Part shown: positions 33,319-46,439 of the stretch, in pieces | Layout of the letters: every line of letters begins with the position of its first letter | How positions within the stretch are numbered: position 1 is the stretch's first letter | Assembly (NCBI RefSeq): GCF_963678635.1 | Contig: NC_087063.1 | Location: 68,986,727-69,050,726, forward strand | Direction: 5' to 3' | DNA length: 64,000 nucleotides | From: Symsagittifera roscoffensis | Lineage: Eukaryota > Xenacoelomorpha > Acoela > Convolutidae | Position numbers and translations under genes: made by a program | Notes under the pieces: generated by a model | What the model saw: only the letters and a program-made list of their open reading frames with translations | Databases searched by the model: none | Told to the model about the DNA's origin: nothing

Positions 33319-35640
33319 GGTAAATATGAATTAAAATAACTTTAAATTATAAATTCAAATTATACTAACCATTTTCTATCAATGTTTGATTTATTCTTTT
33401 AGTCTTCACAGCACAATCATCTACAAAACAGAAAAAAAAAACAGAAATAAAAATACAAACTTGTTAATTTCTAAATAAAACTCCTTAATCTTTCGCACTA
33501 AATAATGTAGTAAAATTCATACCCGGTGTAGTAATTTCATTTATAAATTATTTCCCCAAGAAGAAGTAACATTAGATACGATGAAAATTTATAATTTTAA
33601 ACTTCCCCAAAAGCAGTAAAATTCAATTTCAATGCAATAAATTCATAAAATGAGAAGTACTAACCTTTTCAATATTTTCATTCATTCGCACAAGAATTCT
33701 ATCCAAACTCGCACAGCTCGCCCACAAAGAACTCAAACTAGCAATAACAAGTTTCAAACTTTCCTTTAACCCGGTTGGAAAGGAATTTTATACTAAACCA
33801 AACTAACCAACGCAGCTTACTAAACACCACAAATCATAAAATAACAGCATGACTAAGAAAAGAAAACCAACGGTACCCAAACTGGATTAACCCAGCTTAA
33901 AACTGGATAATTTATTCTTTTGAAGACTATTATAAAGTCTAAGAAAGAAAAAATAAAACACAAAAAAGTCGTAAGACAAACCCAAACCAAAAAACAATTT
34001 GATTTTTGAAAAAAGGACACAACCAAAGTAACATAAGAAAGACCAGAAAAAAACCAACAAAAAATGTTATTACATAACAGGACCTCTCAAAGAAACAGCA
34101 TAAAATCATACTCCCACTCCTGGCCTAACCCACCAGGGAAGTACTTCCTGAGCATGCTTATAGCCGGCCTAACCCACCGCGCTACACCCACGCTTTGTGA
34201 CCACACTTCAATTTTTAATAAGAGGTACTCAAGGGTGAGTAACTCTTCAAAATAACTGAACTAAAATAAAACGCTTTTGTGAAACCAACTAACTAAGATC
34301 ATGACTAAAAACCAGATTAACAGAAATTTATAAAACGTAAATCATAATATGCAGTATATAGATCATACACAACAACAAAGACGAACATCCGAAGACTAGA
34401 CGATCCCATCACACTCGGACAAAAGAATGGCTAAACACAACCGACATGCCGTCCACAATCACGACTCAAAAGATTTAGAGTACGACTTGACTTCGCAGAA
34501 AAGGACTTCATTGAACTAGACCAATGATCACCTCGATGTTCAAGTATACGTACAGATCCGAGATTACAAGGCATCCCTTCCAAACACAATCTTCACGCCA
34601 TTCCCAGACGATGCTGCACACAAAACAGTTCTCTATTAATACAGAAAAACCTGACATAGCAAACCATTTTGAAATCGGATTGATTTCATTGGAGATCACA
34701 GTTATTGCCGAATGACATAAAAACAATTTTCTATCCCTGGTTCTAGCGTCCTGGAACGTTCTTCTTCAGGAGAAACCGGATAAGAAAATGATGTTCACCA
34801 AATACCAACGTTCATCATCCATCCTTCAATTACAGAAAGAAAGATAAATCTGAAAACTCTGTAAACCCCGGATGGGTGGATCCTGATCTAAACTACATTT
34901 TGTTATTGGATAAATTAGATGTTTTCTCACTATAAAATATTTAATATTAACCAATCATATTCCATCTAACTAACAACCCACTTATTTGTAAGTGCTGAAA
35001 ATACTAGTAATTTCAGCACCAGAGATTTGAATTTAACTTAGAAATTAGTTACCTCTCGAAGAGAACTTCAGCAGTCGAAATAAGCCAGTATACCCTAAAC
35101 CTATTGAGCCTAGCAGAGACTAGTTAAACAACCTGAGACTAGTAGATATAAGAGTAAGATTAGGATCGGTATTAGACTAAGAAGTTGCACGAATCTATCC
35201 GGCCGAAAGTAAGATAGCGTGACGAGCAGACGATGTACCCTATCCGAAACTACTCTATGAGTTAGACATTCGAACATAACTCAACAATGTGCTCTCGAGC
35301 TTGCACAAGAGATGTTAAAAAGCTTCAATACTCGATTTCTAAGTAATGACTGCAATATTCATTTTACCATGATTCACGTGATACATTATTTTGAAGTGTT
35401 TAAGCAAAAAATGCAAACTTGATTTTCTCGACGCTAACAAAATATTCTGAAAAAATTGAAAATCATTATGATTACGACGGCAATCACAATGATGTTCCAA
35501 TTTTTCAGAAAATTTTCTTAGGGTCGAGAAAACAAGTTTGAATTGTTTTGCTTTCAATCTAAAATCGAGCAATTTAAGCAAGCGAGTAGGCACTTGTGCT
35601 GTAACAGAAGTTATAAGGCGTGAAAATTGAGAAAAATATT
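33319..35640. other. noncoding right part of element 2, possible unresolved LTR
   Basis: No supported ORF. Locally repeated CCTGGCCTAACCCACC/CCGGCCTAACCCACC occurs at ~34120-34175. The segment ~34860-35330 is less A-rich and has GATCC- and CGG-containing blocks, unlike the flanks, and could be an LTR or flanking unique DNA. No TG...CA pair with matching inverted ends could be confirmed. A 104-codon minus frame at 35339-35653 is not recognisable. Confidence 0.4.
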
Positions 35641-36504
35641 TTTGAGGCTTCAATTATTGCTTACTTTGCAAACAAATACTTAAGAAATATCACAAAAAAA
35701 TGGGAAAAATGACATATTGAACGAATTTTTTTTCTATTTAATTTCATAAGACCAGGCTTGAAAACAAAATGTCACAATTTTGAAAAATAATTTTTTTTGT
35801 TTTGTTAGGTCGGTATTTTCATGCGCTATCTTTGTTTTTCCATAAACTAATCGTCATTACACCTGGAAAAATTTAAACACTTAACTGCATTTTTGCACGG
35901 TTATAGTTATTTAGTAAACATGACAAAATGAGATGTAGTCAAGTTTTAATGACATGAAAAAAATTCCAAGAGAGATGTTTTGCTTTTTGCTGAAAAAATG
36001 TTGAAAATTATAGGCAAGTACCCACACTTTTTCTGAGCTTATTTTCTTTTTTCTGCCGCATGTGTTTTAGAAAATCAAATAAAGATGTATTGTACATTAG
36101 TTTTTTTAATATTTTGTTCAGATAAATGGCACTCTACAAAAATCTTACATCATTCTTACTTTTTGTTTCTATTGGTCTGACAGACCCGGTTCTATGCATG
36201 CCAATTGTGACAAAACCAAAATTTCTGACCAAGACTCAAATTAATGCCAAATTTTCCGCGGTTTGTTTTCTTCAGATCAAATCTCATTTTAACTAGCCAT
36301 TTTTGATCTCTTTAATCAGTTGCAAGATATTCAAGTTTTGACTTCATATTTTATGATAAAGTTTATTTTTGATCATTTTTCTGTTAAATTATGGGTTTGA
36401 AAAGTGCCCACGGGAAATTCCATGTGCTATATTAAAAGAGGCTACCCATACTGAAACTTGTAGTTGAATTCGAATCTGGACATCGAAAAATCATACAATT
36501 GTAT

Positions 36505-37180
36505 CGGTCCTGTGTCATGTCTCTTTTTTCGCTGTACATGTCTGAATCAGACATGCACAGACATGATAACTATGAAAAAGTCAGGTGTAATCATGCCTGT
36601 GTCAAGTCTGGCCCAGGTATGATCATGTGTGTCTCAGATCTGACTTTATAGGATCATACCTGGACCAGACATGATCATACCAGACTTTAAATGATCATAC
36701 CTGGACCAGACATGATCATACCTGACTTTACATGATCTTATCTGAGCCAGAATTCATTATAATAAAAAAACATGATCAAACCCAGATCAAAAATGCAAAA
36801 ATGCTTTTTAAAAACTCCGTAGGCCAAAACTCAAATTATCAACTGATCAATTATAGACGCAATTACTGAAGCAAGTATATCAGGTTTATTTGTTACCTTC
36901 AAACTTCTTCGATTTTCTATTACAAATATGATTTAAGAAATTATAGCGTGACACGTGATAAAATTTGCACTTCTTTGCAAAAATTTTGAAAAAAAAAATC
37001 TTTTTTTGCGGTTTTTCAGAATAGAAATGGTTTATTTTCCGTACAGACAATACGTCCTGTCTGACCAGGTATAGTCATGCCTGACCAGGTACAGTCATGT
37101 CTGACCAGGTATAGTCATGTCGAACTAGGTATAGTCATGTCTGATCAGGTATAGTCATGTCTGAATCATGTATAGTCTGC
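36505..37180. repeat. Foldback-like element with inverted arrays of ~20-bp repeats (copy A)
   Basis: The left array (~36590-36735) repeats CATGATCATACCTGGACCAGA. The right array (~37065-37165) repeats GTCTGACCAGGTATAGTCAT. The reverse complement of the right unit is ATGACTATACCTGGTCAGAC, nearly the left unit, so the two arrays face each other across ~330 bp. Foldback transposons have long inverted ends made of short tandem repeats; this layout fits, though no terminus or target duplication was fixed. Confidence 0.7.
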
Positions 37181-38240
37181 AAACGGCAATATTTGCAGAT
37201 GTGATTACATGGGAAACTGATATGTCCAGTGCTGGAAAACCGTTAATGCCTGAAAATTGTATAATCAAACGTGTATGAAAACTGTATAATACTGATATCC
37301 TAAGCTCAAAACTACTCATATTTTTCCGAAATTCATAGAGATTTGAATTTGGGACATTTTCGACAACAATAATTCTAGTTGGGGTCAACAACGGGCAATA
37401 TGTTCTGTCCTATTAAAATTCCAGCGGTCCTTTCAATCACTCAATTTGAAATAAGGCAAGCTAATTCTCTTTGTTATTTTGTTATTACTTGATTTTGTTA
37501 CGCAAAATATACAACTCGAAATTTACATACTGTTTGGGATGATAAAATTACGAAACCAAGTTGCAAAAAAACAGAACTACTTTCCTTGATGCGAGTCGTG
37601 ATATTAAGTTAATAGGCGTTTACTAAATTGCTTTACACTAAAAAATAACGTTGACAATGTTGCTGGGAAAGAATTCAAAATTCGGTGGTATTTTACAATA
37701 GGTGGTAGGTTCAATTTCAATAGCTGGATCGCTTTTTGTTACACTTCGCACATTATCAATAATTTATTTCGTAAGCCGAAATGTTTTTTCAAAAGAAGCG
37801 TTTCATTTGAATTTTAATACATGCAATACAGTATACCCAAAATTACCACCTATTGTAACATATCACCACAAAAGGTTTGCAACAGTATTTTGCAAAATGT
37901 GGGCCCGAAAATTTAATCCCAAAACCGGTCTCTTTGGCGTTCTTTACTGAATCAAAGACTACGCCAAAACATCAAGTTATTTCTCAAAAAAATTATATCA
38001 AATGTTGGCTCCTATGGTTCTAGGACAACAGGTCGACGGGACTTCAAGCTAAAGGGACTTCACGCCGAAATTTATATTTTACAAGCACCTCAAAACACCA
38101 CATTTTCATCAGTAAAATTTATCTTTTCAAAAATTTAGGCAAGTATAATTCATATCAAGCGTTTTTCAAGACAAAGCCCTACGTAAGAGTGGCACCAGAT
38201 AGTTAGGTTAGCCGGATTCAGAAATGCACAATTTATACTC
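37181..38240. other. noncoding, between foldback-like element and Gypsy remnant (copy A)
   Basis: AT-rich DNA without ORFs, repeated in copy B at ~42526-43610. Contains ACCACAAAAGGTTTGCAACAG and TTGGCTCCTATGGTTCTAGG blocks. Part of this may be the 3' LTR of the minus-strand Gypsy element, but no second LTR copy was found next to Gag to define its limits. Confidence 0.4.
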
Positions 38241-40894
38241 AAGACAAACCCCTTCAACAAGGTTTTATTATTCCTTCGAAATAGGTGCCGCTGCAAAAGA
38301 CCAAAGCGCGTCTTCAATGGTTCGTCCGTTTGAGTCTTGAATGTAGCCAGACTTATGCGGTACGCTTCTAGAGCCGCCTTGTTCAGAGCAGATTAACTTG
38401 ACCAAATGCGTTACTGGGTCTTCATACCGTTTCAGTCCCTGATTTTTGATGGGCCTACCATTTCGTCTCCTCGCTGTGGATCCGTCTTCATCCCTTGACT
38501 CGTCTGAAAACCCGGATGGGTGTCCTCTGGTTCTGCGTTTCGCGATGTCAAATTTTCTTCCGCCAATTTTTGTACACCCCTGCTAAGAACCTGACTCGCT
38601 AAACCTTCGCACTTTTCCGGTGTCATGTCCTGGTTTTCGAATGCTTCCAGAATTGTTTCCAGAGCTGTTTGCAGGGTTATTCTTCTCAGCTTCTCCGATT
38701 TCGTCTTGTTGGGTGTTGATAAGCTTAGCACGACTGCGTTTGACAAATTTGGAAGTGCAGTTGTGTTCTCTTTTGCGGCTTGTCTTTCGCTGGCTGCAAT
38801 TGCAGCTTTCGTTTTTCCTGTCGGCTTTTTCTCTGTTTTTGTTCTGGTAGCACTCTCCTCCTGCGATTTGGTTGCGCTCGATAGTGGCCCTTTATTATTT
38901 GGTTTTGCTCTTTGGTTGCAAGATTCAGCCCACCCACTGACTCAGTGTCCTTTGATGTCACAATTGATGGGATGTTCTGGAATTGTTCGCGGGTGGTGAT
39001 TTCTTGGTCCTCCGTTTGCTGCTGCTGCATATGATCATCGTCGGAGTCACTCTCCACCGATGGGTCCACCGTTTTCTTTAGCTAATTTTTTGGTCTCCTC
39101 TACTATTGGGCTTGTCTATTTGTTCAATTCTGTGCCGTGTTTTTCTGGCGATGGTAGGACCATCTTAGCTTTGGCTATATAGGTTTTCCGATATATTGCA
39201 CCACAGCTGTTTTTACACTCGAAGGAGTCTCAGCAATTACCCTCCCTTTTAGTGGGTTTCTCAAAGCCTTCCTTCCCACTTTTCCTACTCTTTGCCTTCC
39301 ATAGGAGATTCTGTGCCTGCATACCACACTGATCTATTGGTTTATCTTGGATAAATCCCCGTTCCCACGAATAGAGGAGTTCTTTTCTGAGGTCTGGATA
39401 TCGTGCTAGTTTCGTCTACTATTCTTCAATTGTCAATCGCCGAAGTGTCTCTTCGAGTGGCATTCCAGTGTGCGCTTGCCTCTAATAGAGTTTTCAGAGC
39501 TTGTGCCCGTAATCTTTGGCGGATTGAACTTGCTGCTTAAATAGCGGGCTGACTTTGTGGCTGTTTTGGCCAATTCTTACGATCTTTACAATGTCCCGAG
39601 ACTGAAAAATCTTTTTCTCCAGCTGTGATACCGTGCGGGCCAAACGCTCGAGGTGCTCCTTATCTGAACGATCAGATTCAGTTAAAATTTTTTCTTTTAT
39701 TATATTATATTCAGTCTTCGAAAGTCGTCCAAAGTGTGCTTCAAACGGAGAACGTTGTATAAATTTTTGCTTATTCTATCTTAGATCTCCTATTATTCTA
39801 CTTAGACAGAGCTTTATGGATGTAAAATTTTCGTTCAAGAACATCACCCCAAGGGTTCATTCAATTGTCTGTATCGTTCGTTCGACTAAGTCATACCCTC
39901 GGGGTCGCCCACTGGGTAGAACTGGTGTTACATATTGTACTCGGAACAAAAATTTTTCATAGCTTCGCCCTTGAAACTAGAACGTTGATAAATTTTTACT
40001 TATTCCGGTATTCCGCGAGTAAAATTATTTTTATTTAGGGATTTTGTCGATGACTTTCCGCCAGTAGATTTTTGTTTTTAAACGATGGAAACTTTGAGTA
40101 CTGATCGATCACTTCTAGTAAATTGATCTTTTTCGCTTACGGTCTTCAAGTGGTCCAGCGTAATCTAGCTGTTCTTCCTGTCCCGGCTGTGTCAGCAGTG
40201 GGAGCAGTTTCTTGGCATTTTTAGGAATGGCATATTTAGCATTCTTACCATAGCGGTTGCAGCTCCTACACTCCTCAGCTAGATTGAAATTGTCCTTATG
40301 CATGTGGTACTACCAAAAGTAATGGGAGACACCCAGCATTGCCTTCTGGTCGGGACGCCCGCAATGAATTCTTTTGAGAACGGCCGGATGCAACTGACCC
40401 GCGACTTCCAGCCGGTTGTCCACGAGACTACAGTCATAGACAACTGATAGTTGGTGTCAGTCCAGAGTGGATTAGTCTACGAGCCCATGAGCTCGAAGCC
40501 GTGTCAATCATTTCTTTCGATGACCCTCCGGAGGCTGTCGATCCACGTTTCCTCTGTTATCAGCTCGGCTAGCAAGCTTTTGTCGAACAGCTTCGACAGG
40601 TTGCAAAGTCTACTGTCTCCACCTATCTGCTCCGCCGTGCCAAATTCATATTGTCTCGATAGATGACTGACTCTTCTCCCTGCTTTGGCGGGACGACGCT
40701 AACTTCTGGACTCTTCGCCGGGCTCTCCGCTGTAAGTTCCATTTCTATGATAGTCGTTCAGTCCTTTCCGGCTTTCCCATCAAACTCGATTTGACGGACC
40801 GAATTTGGGCTATGTAATTCCAATTTTACTCCAATTCCATTATGTTGCTCGGTTTGTCCTCCCGGTCCGCGCCGATTAAATCCCAAAACGAAAC
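38240..40894 (-). pseudogene. Gypsy integrase and C-terminal tail remnants (duplicate copy A)
   Basis: Read on the minus strand. The integrase zinc finger lies at ~40240-40420, including EECRSCNRYGKN with C-x2-C. The linker LTQPGQEEQLDYAGPLEDR (40128-40184) holds the first catalytic Asp. Later blocks are scrambled by stops. The tail at 39069-38432 is Gln-rich and acidic (DPSVESDSDDDHMQQQQ) and then basic (RRRRVL), like the C-terminus of Gypsy Pol. This copy lacks Gag, protease, RT and RNase H because the duplication stopped just before them. Confidence 0.8.
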
Positions 40895-40914
40895 GCATGC
40901 GGCCTCAAACTTTG
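40895..40914. other. Junction filler between duplicate copies
   Basis: About 20 bp (GCATGCGGCCTCAAACTTTG) lie between the end of copy A and the start of copy B and match neither flank well. AACTTTG also occurs just past the end of copy B (45742), so a short microhomology may mark the join. Confidence 0.55.
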
Positions 40915-41784
40915 TTTGAGGCTTCAATTATTGCTTACTGTGCAAACAAATACTTAAGAAATATTACAAAAACATGGAAAAAATGACATATTGAACGAAT
41001 TTTTTTTCTATTTCATTTCATATGACCAGGCTTGAAACAAAATGTCACAATTTTGAAAAATAATTTTTTTGTTTTGTTAGGTCGGTTTTTTCATGCGCTA
41101 TTTTTTCCATAAACTAATAGTCATTACACCTGGAAAAATTTAAACACTTAACTGCATTTTTGCACGGTTATAATTATTTAGTATACAAGACAAAACGAGA
41201 TGTAGTCGGGTTTTAATGACATGAAAAAAATTCAAAAAAAGATGTTTGGTTTTTTGCTAAAAAAAATTGAAAATTATAGGCGAGTTCCCACAACTTTTCT
41301 GAGCTTATTTTCTTTTTTCTGCCGCATGCGTTTTAGAAAATCAAATAAAGTTGTATTGTACTTGGTTTTTAAAATATTCTGTTCAGATAAATGGCACTCT
41401 ACAAAAATCTTACATCTTTCTTACTTTTTGTTTCTATTGGTCTGACAGACCCGGTTCTATGCATGCCAATTGTGACAAAACCAAAATTTCTGACCACGAC
41501 TCAATTTAATGCCAAATTTTCTGCGGTTTGTTTTCTTCAGATCATTTCTCATTTTTATCTAGCCATTTTTGATCTCTTAAATTGGTTGCAAGATATTGGG
41601 GTTTTGACTTCATATTTTATAATAAAGTTTATTTGTGATCATTCTTTGTTAAATTATGGGTTTGAAAAGTGCCCACGGGAAATTCCATGTGCTCTAATAA
41701 AAGAGGCTACCCATACTAAAATTTTTAGTTGAATTTGTAGTTGTTCTGAACATCAAAAATTCATACTATTGTATCAGTCCTGTG

Positions 41785-42525
41785 GCATGTCTCTTTTTTC
41801 GCTGTACATGTCTGAATCAGACATGCACAGACATGATAACTATGGAAAAATTCAGGCATTACCATGCCTGTGTCAAGTCTGGCCCAGTTGTGATCATGTG
41901 TGTCTCGGGCATACTTCAGATCTGGCTTTATATGATATGATCATACCTGGACCAGACATGATCAAACCAGACTTTAAATGATCATACCTGGACCAGACAT
42001 GATCATACCTGACTGTACATGATCATACCCGGACCAGACTTGATCATACCTGACTTTACATGATCTTATCTGAGCCAAAATTCATTATATTAAAAAAACA
42101 TGATCAAACCCAGATCAAAAATGCTTTTTAAAAACTCTGCAGGCCAAAACTCAAATTATCAACTGATCAATTATAGCCGCAATTACTGAAGCAAGTGTAT
42201 AAGATTTATTTTTTAACTTCAAACTTCATCGATTTTCTATTACAATAATGATTGAGAAACTATAGCGTGACACGTGATAAAACTTGCCTTTCTTTGCGAA
42301 ATTTTATGAAAAAAAAATTTTTTTTCCGGTTTTTCAGAATAGAAATGGTTTATTTCTAACAAAAACAAATCTTTTCCGTACAGAAAATACGTCATGTCTG
42401 ACCAGGTATTGTCATGCCTGACCAGGTACAGTCATGTCTGACCAGGTATAGTCATGTCCAACCAGGTATAGTCTTGTCTGATCAGGTATAGTCATGTCTG
42501 AATCATGTATAGTCTGCAAACGGCA
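41785..42525. repeat. Foldback-like element with inverted arrays of ~20-bp repeats (copy B)
   Basis: Counterpart of 36505-37180 inside copy B. The left array (~41900-42065) has one or two more units than in copy A, with the unit TGATCATACCTGGACCAGACA. The right array (~42395-42512) has about five units of GTCTGACCAGGTATAGTCAT. The array difference shows unit gain or loss after the duplication. Confidence 0.7.
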
Positions 42526-44599
42526 ATATTTGCAGATGTGATCACATGTGAAACAAATTTGTCCAGTGCTGGAAAACCGTTAATGTCTGAAAATTGTATG
42601 ATCAAACGTGTATGAAAACTGTATAATACTGATATCCTAAGCTCAAAACTACTATTATTTTTCCGAAATTTATAGAGATTTGAATTTGGGACATTTTCGA
42701 CAACAATAATTCAAGTTGGGGTCAACAACGCGCAATATGTTTTGTCCTATTAAAATTCCAGCGGTCCTTTCAATCACTCAATTTGAAATAAGGCAAGCTA
42801 ATTCTTTTTGTTTTTTTTGTTACTATTTGATTTTGTTACGCAAAATATACAACTCGAATTTTACATACTGTTTGGGATGATAAATTTACGAAACCAAATT
42901 GCAAAGAAAAAACAGAAATTTTTTCCTTGATGCGAGTCGTGTTCTTAAGTTAATAGGCTTTTACTAAATTGCTTTACACTAAACAATAACGTTGAGAATT
43001 TTGAGTTCCACTCTCGAGCGGGGAAAGAATTCAAAATTCGGTGATAATTTACAATAGGTGGTAGGTTCATTTTCAATCGCTGGATCGCTTTTTGTTGCAC
43101 TTCGCACATTATCTATAATTTATTTCATAAGCCAAAATTCTTTTCAAAAGAAGCGTTACATTTGAATTTTATTACATGCAGTACAGTATACCCAAAATTT
43201 CCACTTATTGTAACATATCACCACAAAAGGTTTGCAACAGTATTTTGCAAAATTAGGGCCCAAAATTTTACCCCAAAACCGGTCTCTTTGGCATTCTTTA
43301 TTGAATCAAAGACTACGCCAAAACATCAAGTTACTTCTCAACAAAATTATATCAAATGTTGGCTCCTATGGTTCTAGGACAACAAGTCGACGGGACTTCA
43401 AGCCGAAGGGACTTCACGCCGAAATTTATAATTTACAAGCACCTCAAAACACCACATTTTTATCAGTAAATTTTATCTTTTCAAAAATTTAGGCAAGTAT
43501 AGTTCATTTTAAGCGTTTTTCAAGACAATAACCCACGTAAGAGTGGCACCAAATATTTAGGTTAGCCGGATTTAGAAAATTATATATTATACTCACGACA
43601 AACCCCTTCAACAAGGTTTTATTAGTCCTTCGAAATAGGTGCCGCTGCAAAAGACCAAAGCGCGTCTTCAATGGTTCGTCCGTTTGAGTCTTGAATGTAG
43701 CCAGACTTATGCGGTACGCTTCTAGAGCCGCCTTGTTCAGAGCAGATTAACTTGACCAAATGCGTTACTGGGTCTTCATACCGTTTCAATCCCTAATTTT
43801 TGATGGTCCTACCATTGCGTCTCACCGCTGTGGATCCGTCTTCATGCCTTGACTCGTCTGAAAAACCGGAAGGATGTCCTCTGGTTCTGCGTTTCGCGAT
43901 GTCAAATTTTCCTCCGCCGATTTCTGTACACCCCTGCCAAGCACCTGACTCGCTAAACCTTCGCACTTTTCCGGTGCCATGTACTGGTTTTCGAATTGTT
44001 CATGGGTGGTGATTTCTTGGTCCTCCGTTTGCTGCTGCTGCATATGATCATCGTCGGAGTCACACTCCACCGATGGGTGCAACGTTTTCTCTAGCTGTTT
44101 TTTTTGGTCTCCTCTACTATTGGGCTTCTCTATTTGTCCAAATCTGTGCCGTGTTTTTCTGGCGATGGTAGGGCCATCTTAGCTTTGGCTATATTGGTTT
44201 TGCGGTATATTGTACCACAGCTGTTTTTACAGTCGAAGGTGTCTCAGCAATTACCCTCCCTTTTAGTGGGTTTCTCAAAGCCTTCCTTCCCACTTTTCCT
44301 ACTCTTTGCCTTCCATAGGAGATTCTGTGCCTGCATACCACACTGATCTATTGGTTTATCTTGGATAAATCCCCGTTCCCACGAATAGAGGAGTTTTTTT
44401 CTGAGGTCTGGATATCGTGCTAGTTTCGTCTACTATTCTTCGTTTGTCAATCGCCGAAGTGTCTGTTCGAGTGGCATTCCAGTGTGCGTTTGCCTCTAAT
44501 AGAGTTTTCAGAGCTTGTGCCCGTAATCTTTGGCGGATTGAACTTGCTGCTTAAATAGCGGGCTGACTTTGTGGCTGTTTTGGCCAATTCTTATGATCT

Positions 44600-45290
44600 T
44601 TACAATTTCCCGAGACTGATAAATCTTTTTCTCCAGCTGTGATACCGTGCGGATTATGGATGTAAATTTTTCGTTCAAGAACATCACACCAAGGGTTCAT
44701 TCAATTGTCTGTATCGTTCGTTCGACTAAGCCTCACCCTCGGGGTCGCCCACTGGGTAGAACTGGTGATACATATTGTACTCGGAACAGAAATTTTTCAT
44801 CGCTTCTTCTTGAAACTAGAACGTTGATAGGTTTTGACTGATTCCGGTATTCCGCGAGTATCCTTATTTGTATTTAGAGATTTTGTCGATGACTTTCCGC
44901 CAGTAGATTTGTGATTTTAAACGATGGAAACTTTGAGTACTGATCGATCGCTTCTGGTGAAATGATCTTTTTCGCTTACGGTCTTCAAGTGGCCCAGCGT
45001 AATCTAGCTGTTCTTCCTGTCCCGGCTGCGTCAGCAGTGGGAGCAGTTTCTTGGCATTTTTAGGAATGGCATATTTAGCATTCTTACCATAGCGGTTGCA
45101 GCTCCTACACTCCTCAGCTAGATTGAAAATGTCCTTATGCATGTGGTACTACCAAAAGTAATGGGAGACACCCAGCATCGCCTTCTGGCCGGGATGCCCG
45201 CAATGAATTCGTTTGAGAACTGCCGGATGCAACTGACCCGCGACTTCCAACCGGTTGTCCACGAGAATACAGTCATCGACAACTAATAGT
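44600..45290 (-). pseudogene. Integrase zinc finger and core start (copy B)
   Basis: Upstream histidines in RIHCGHPGQKAML (~45212-45175) and the C-x2-C of EECRSCNRYGKN (45120-45085) form the HHCC finger. LTQPGQEEQLDYAGPLEDR (~45037-44985) begins the core with the first catalytic Asp. A TAG interrupts between the histidine and cysteine pairs. The remaining core is fragmented by stops. Confidence 0.8.
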
Positions 45291-45601
45291 TGGTGTCAGT
45301 CCAGAGTGGATTAGTCTACGAGCCCATGAGCTCGAAGCCGTGTCGTTCATTTCTTTCGATGACCCTCCGGAGCCTGTCGATCCACGTTTCCTCTGTAATC
45401 AGCTCGGCTAGCAAGCTTTTGTCGAACAGCTTCGACAGGTTGCAATTGCAAAGTCTACTGTCTCCTCCTATCTGCTCCGCCAGGCGAAATTCATATTGTC
45501 GCGATAGATGAATGACTCTTCTCCCTGCTTTGGCGGGACGACGCTAACTTCTGGACTCTTCTCCGGGCTCTCCGCTGTAAGGTTCAGATCATAATAGTCG
45601 T

Positions 45602-45934
45602 TCAGTCCTTTCCGGCTATCCCATCAAACTCGATTTGATGGACCGAATTTGGGCTATGTAATTCCAATTTTGCCTCCAATTCCAATATGTTGCTCGGGTT
45701 GTCCTCCCGGTCCGCGCCGATTAAATGCCAAAACGAAACTAACTTTGGTGCTGTTGTAGCAGTTGACGTTGATGACCCACATTTGTCAGTGTTCACTTCT
45801 AAGTAGCGGTCCATCGCTATCCATTCAATCTGTTGTACATCCGAATCCGAGTTTTTCGAGTCTGATCGTTTCGACGTCCCTCTTTTTGTCTTCCTCGTAC
45901 ACTGCAAATTTCTTTTCGTAACTTTTTCAGTCAT
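45602..45934 (-). pseudogene. RNase H-integrase linker
   Basis: 110-codon frame from ATG 45934. Lys/Arg/Ser-rich then Thr/Ser-rich, ending with LHSPNSVHQIEFDGIAGKD. Only its last ~140 bp are inside the duplicated block (45739 and lower); the rest occurs once. No domain known to me. Confidence 0.5.
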
Positions 45935-46439
45935 TGGTTCTCATTCTCCGCTGTTTTCCGGTTGTCTCTCCTGAGTTCCAACTGTTTTTCTCGCCTTTCC
46001 CTTCTCTGGTTTGCTTTCGTCACTACTCATCTCTCCCTTTTTTTTCGTTTTATCCCGCTCCGACTTTTCTACATAAGTTTTCTGAAATTCTTCCAAACAA
46101 TTGTACTGAATGAGAACAATTGCACATACTGCCTGGTTGCAGTTTTGAAAATTGTGAACTTGGATCGCTTTCGTTCCGGTCGAGCCCTGTTCGTTTTGAA
46201 CTTTTTAGTTGCCATAGCAACTGTGAGATGACGTGTTTTGATTATTATCGCTTATTTTGGATTAAAAATGTTCTGTAATTATATCGTTCCAGTCGAGACC
46301 CCCTGTTTCATTAAGGCGGCTGCTTGAGTAGTCAAAAGCTTTGTGAAAGCTGTGCATAGAGGTCACCGCGAACTTCTCATTAAGCTCCGATTATGGCCGC
46401 GGTTCATTACTTGGCTCTCTCGTTAGATAACCTACTAAA

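Larger units (their letters stand above)
25020..33320 (+). mobile_element. Second Gypsy-like element, 5'-truncated, with envelope-like ORF
   Basis: All recognisable coding remnants lie on the plus strand in order: tail of RNase H-integrase linker, integrase, small hydrophobic ORF, very long broken ORF with envelope-like character, and unassigned coding remnants. The plus strand is strikingly A- and C-rich and G-poor throughout, unlike the neighbouring element. Gag, protease and RT are missing, so the copy is truncated near 25020. Every reading frame is interrupted. LTR ends could not be fixed; any 3' LTR would lie in 33320-35640. Confidence 0.82.
35641..40894. repeat. Segmental tandem duplication, copy A
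   Basis: This 5.25-kb block starts at TTTGAGGCTTCAATTATTGC and ends at CCAAAACGAAAC. The same block, in the same orientation and order, recurs at 40915-45739 with the same first and last bases. Copy A contains two stretches absent from copy B: ~340 bp at ~38645-38985 and ~170 bp at ~39650-39815. The block includes a foldback-like element on its left and the 3' part of a minus-strand Gypsy element on its right. Confidence 0.93.
40915..45739. repeat. Segmental tandem duplication, copy B
   Basis: Second copy of the 35641-40894 block, 4.83 kb, with roughly 5-10 percent differences by eye. Its right end continues without a break into the RNase H, RT, protease and Gag remnants of the same minus-strand element, so copy B is joined to the original element and copy A is the partial duplicate. 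Loss of ~340 bp (at ~43995) and ~170 bp (at ~44654) relative to A are internal deletions in B or insertions in A. Confidence 0.93.

Noticed and set aside
38620-38999. Plus-strand ORFs with hydrophobic, membrane-like peptides
   Set aside because: Antisense shadows of the Gln/Lys-rich Pol tail encoded on the minus strand.
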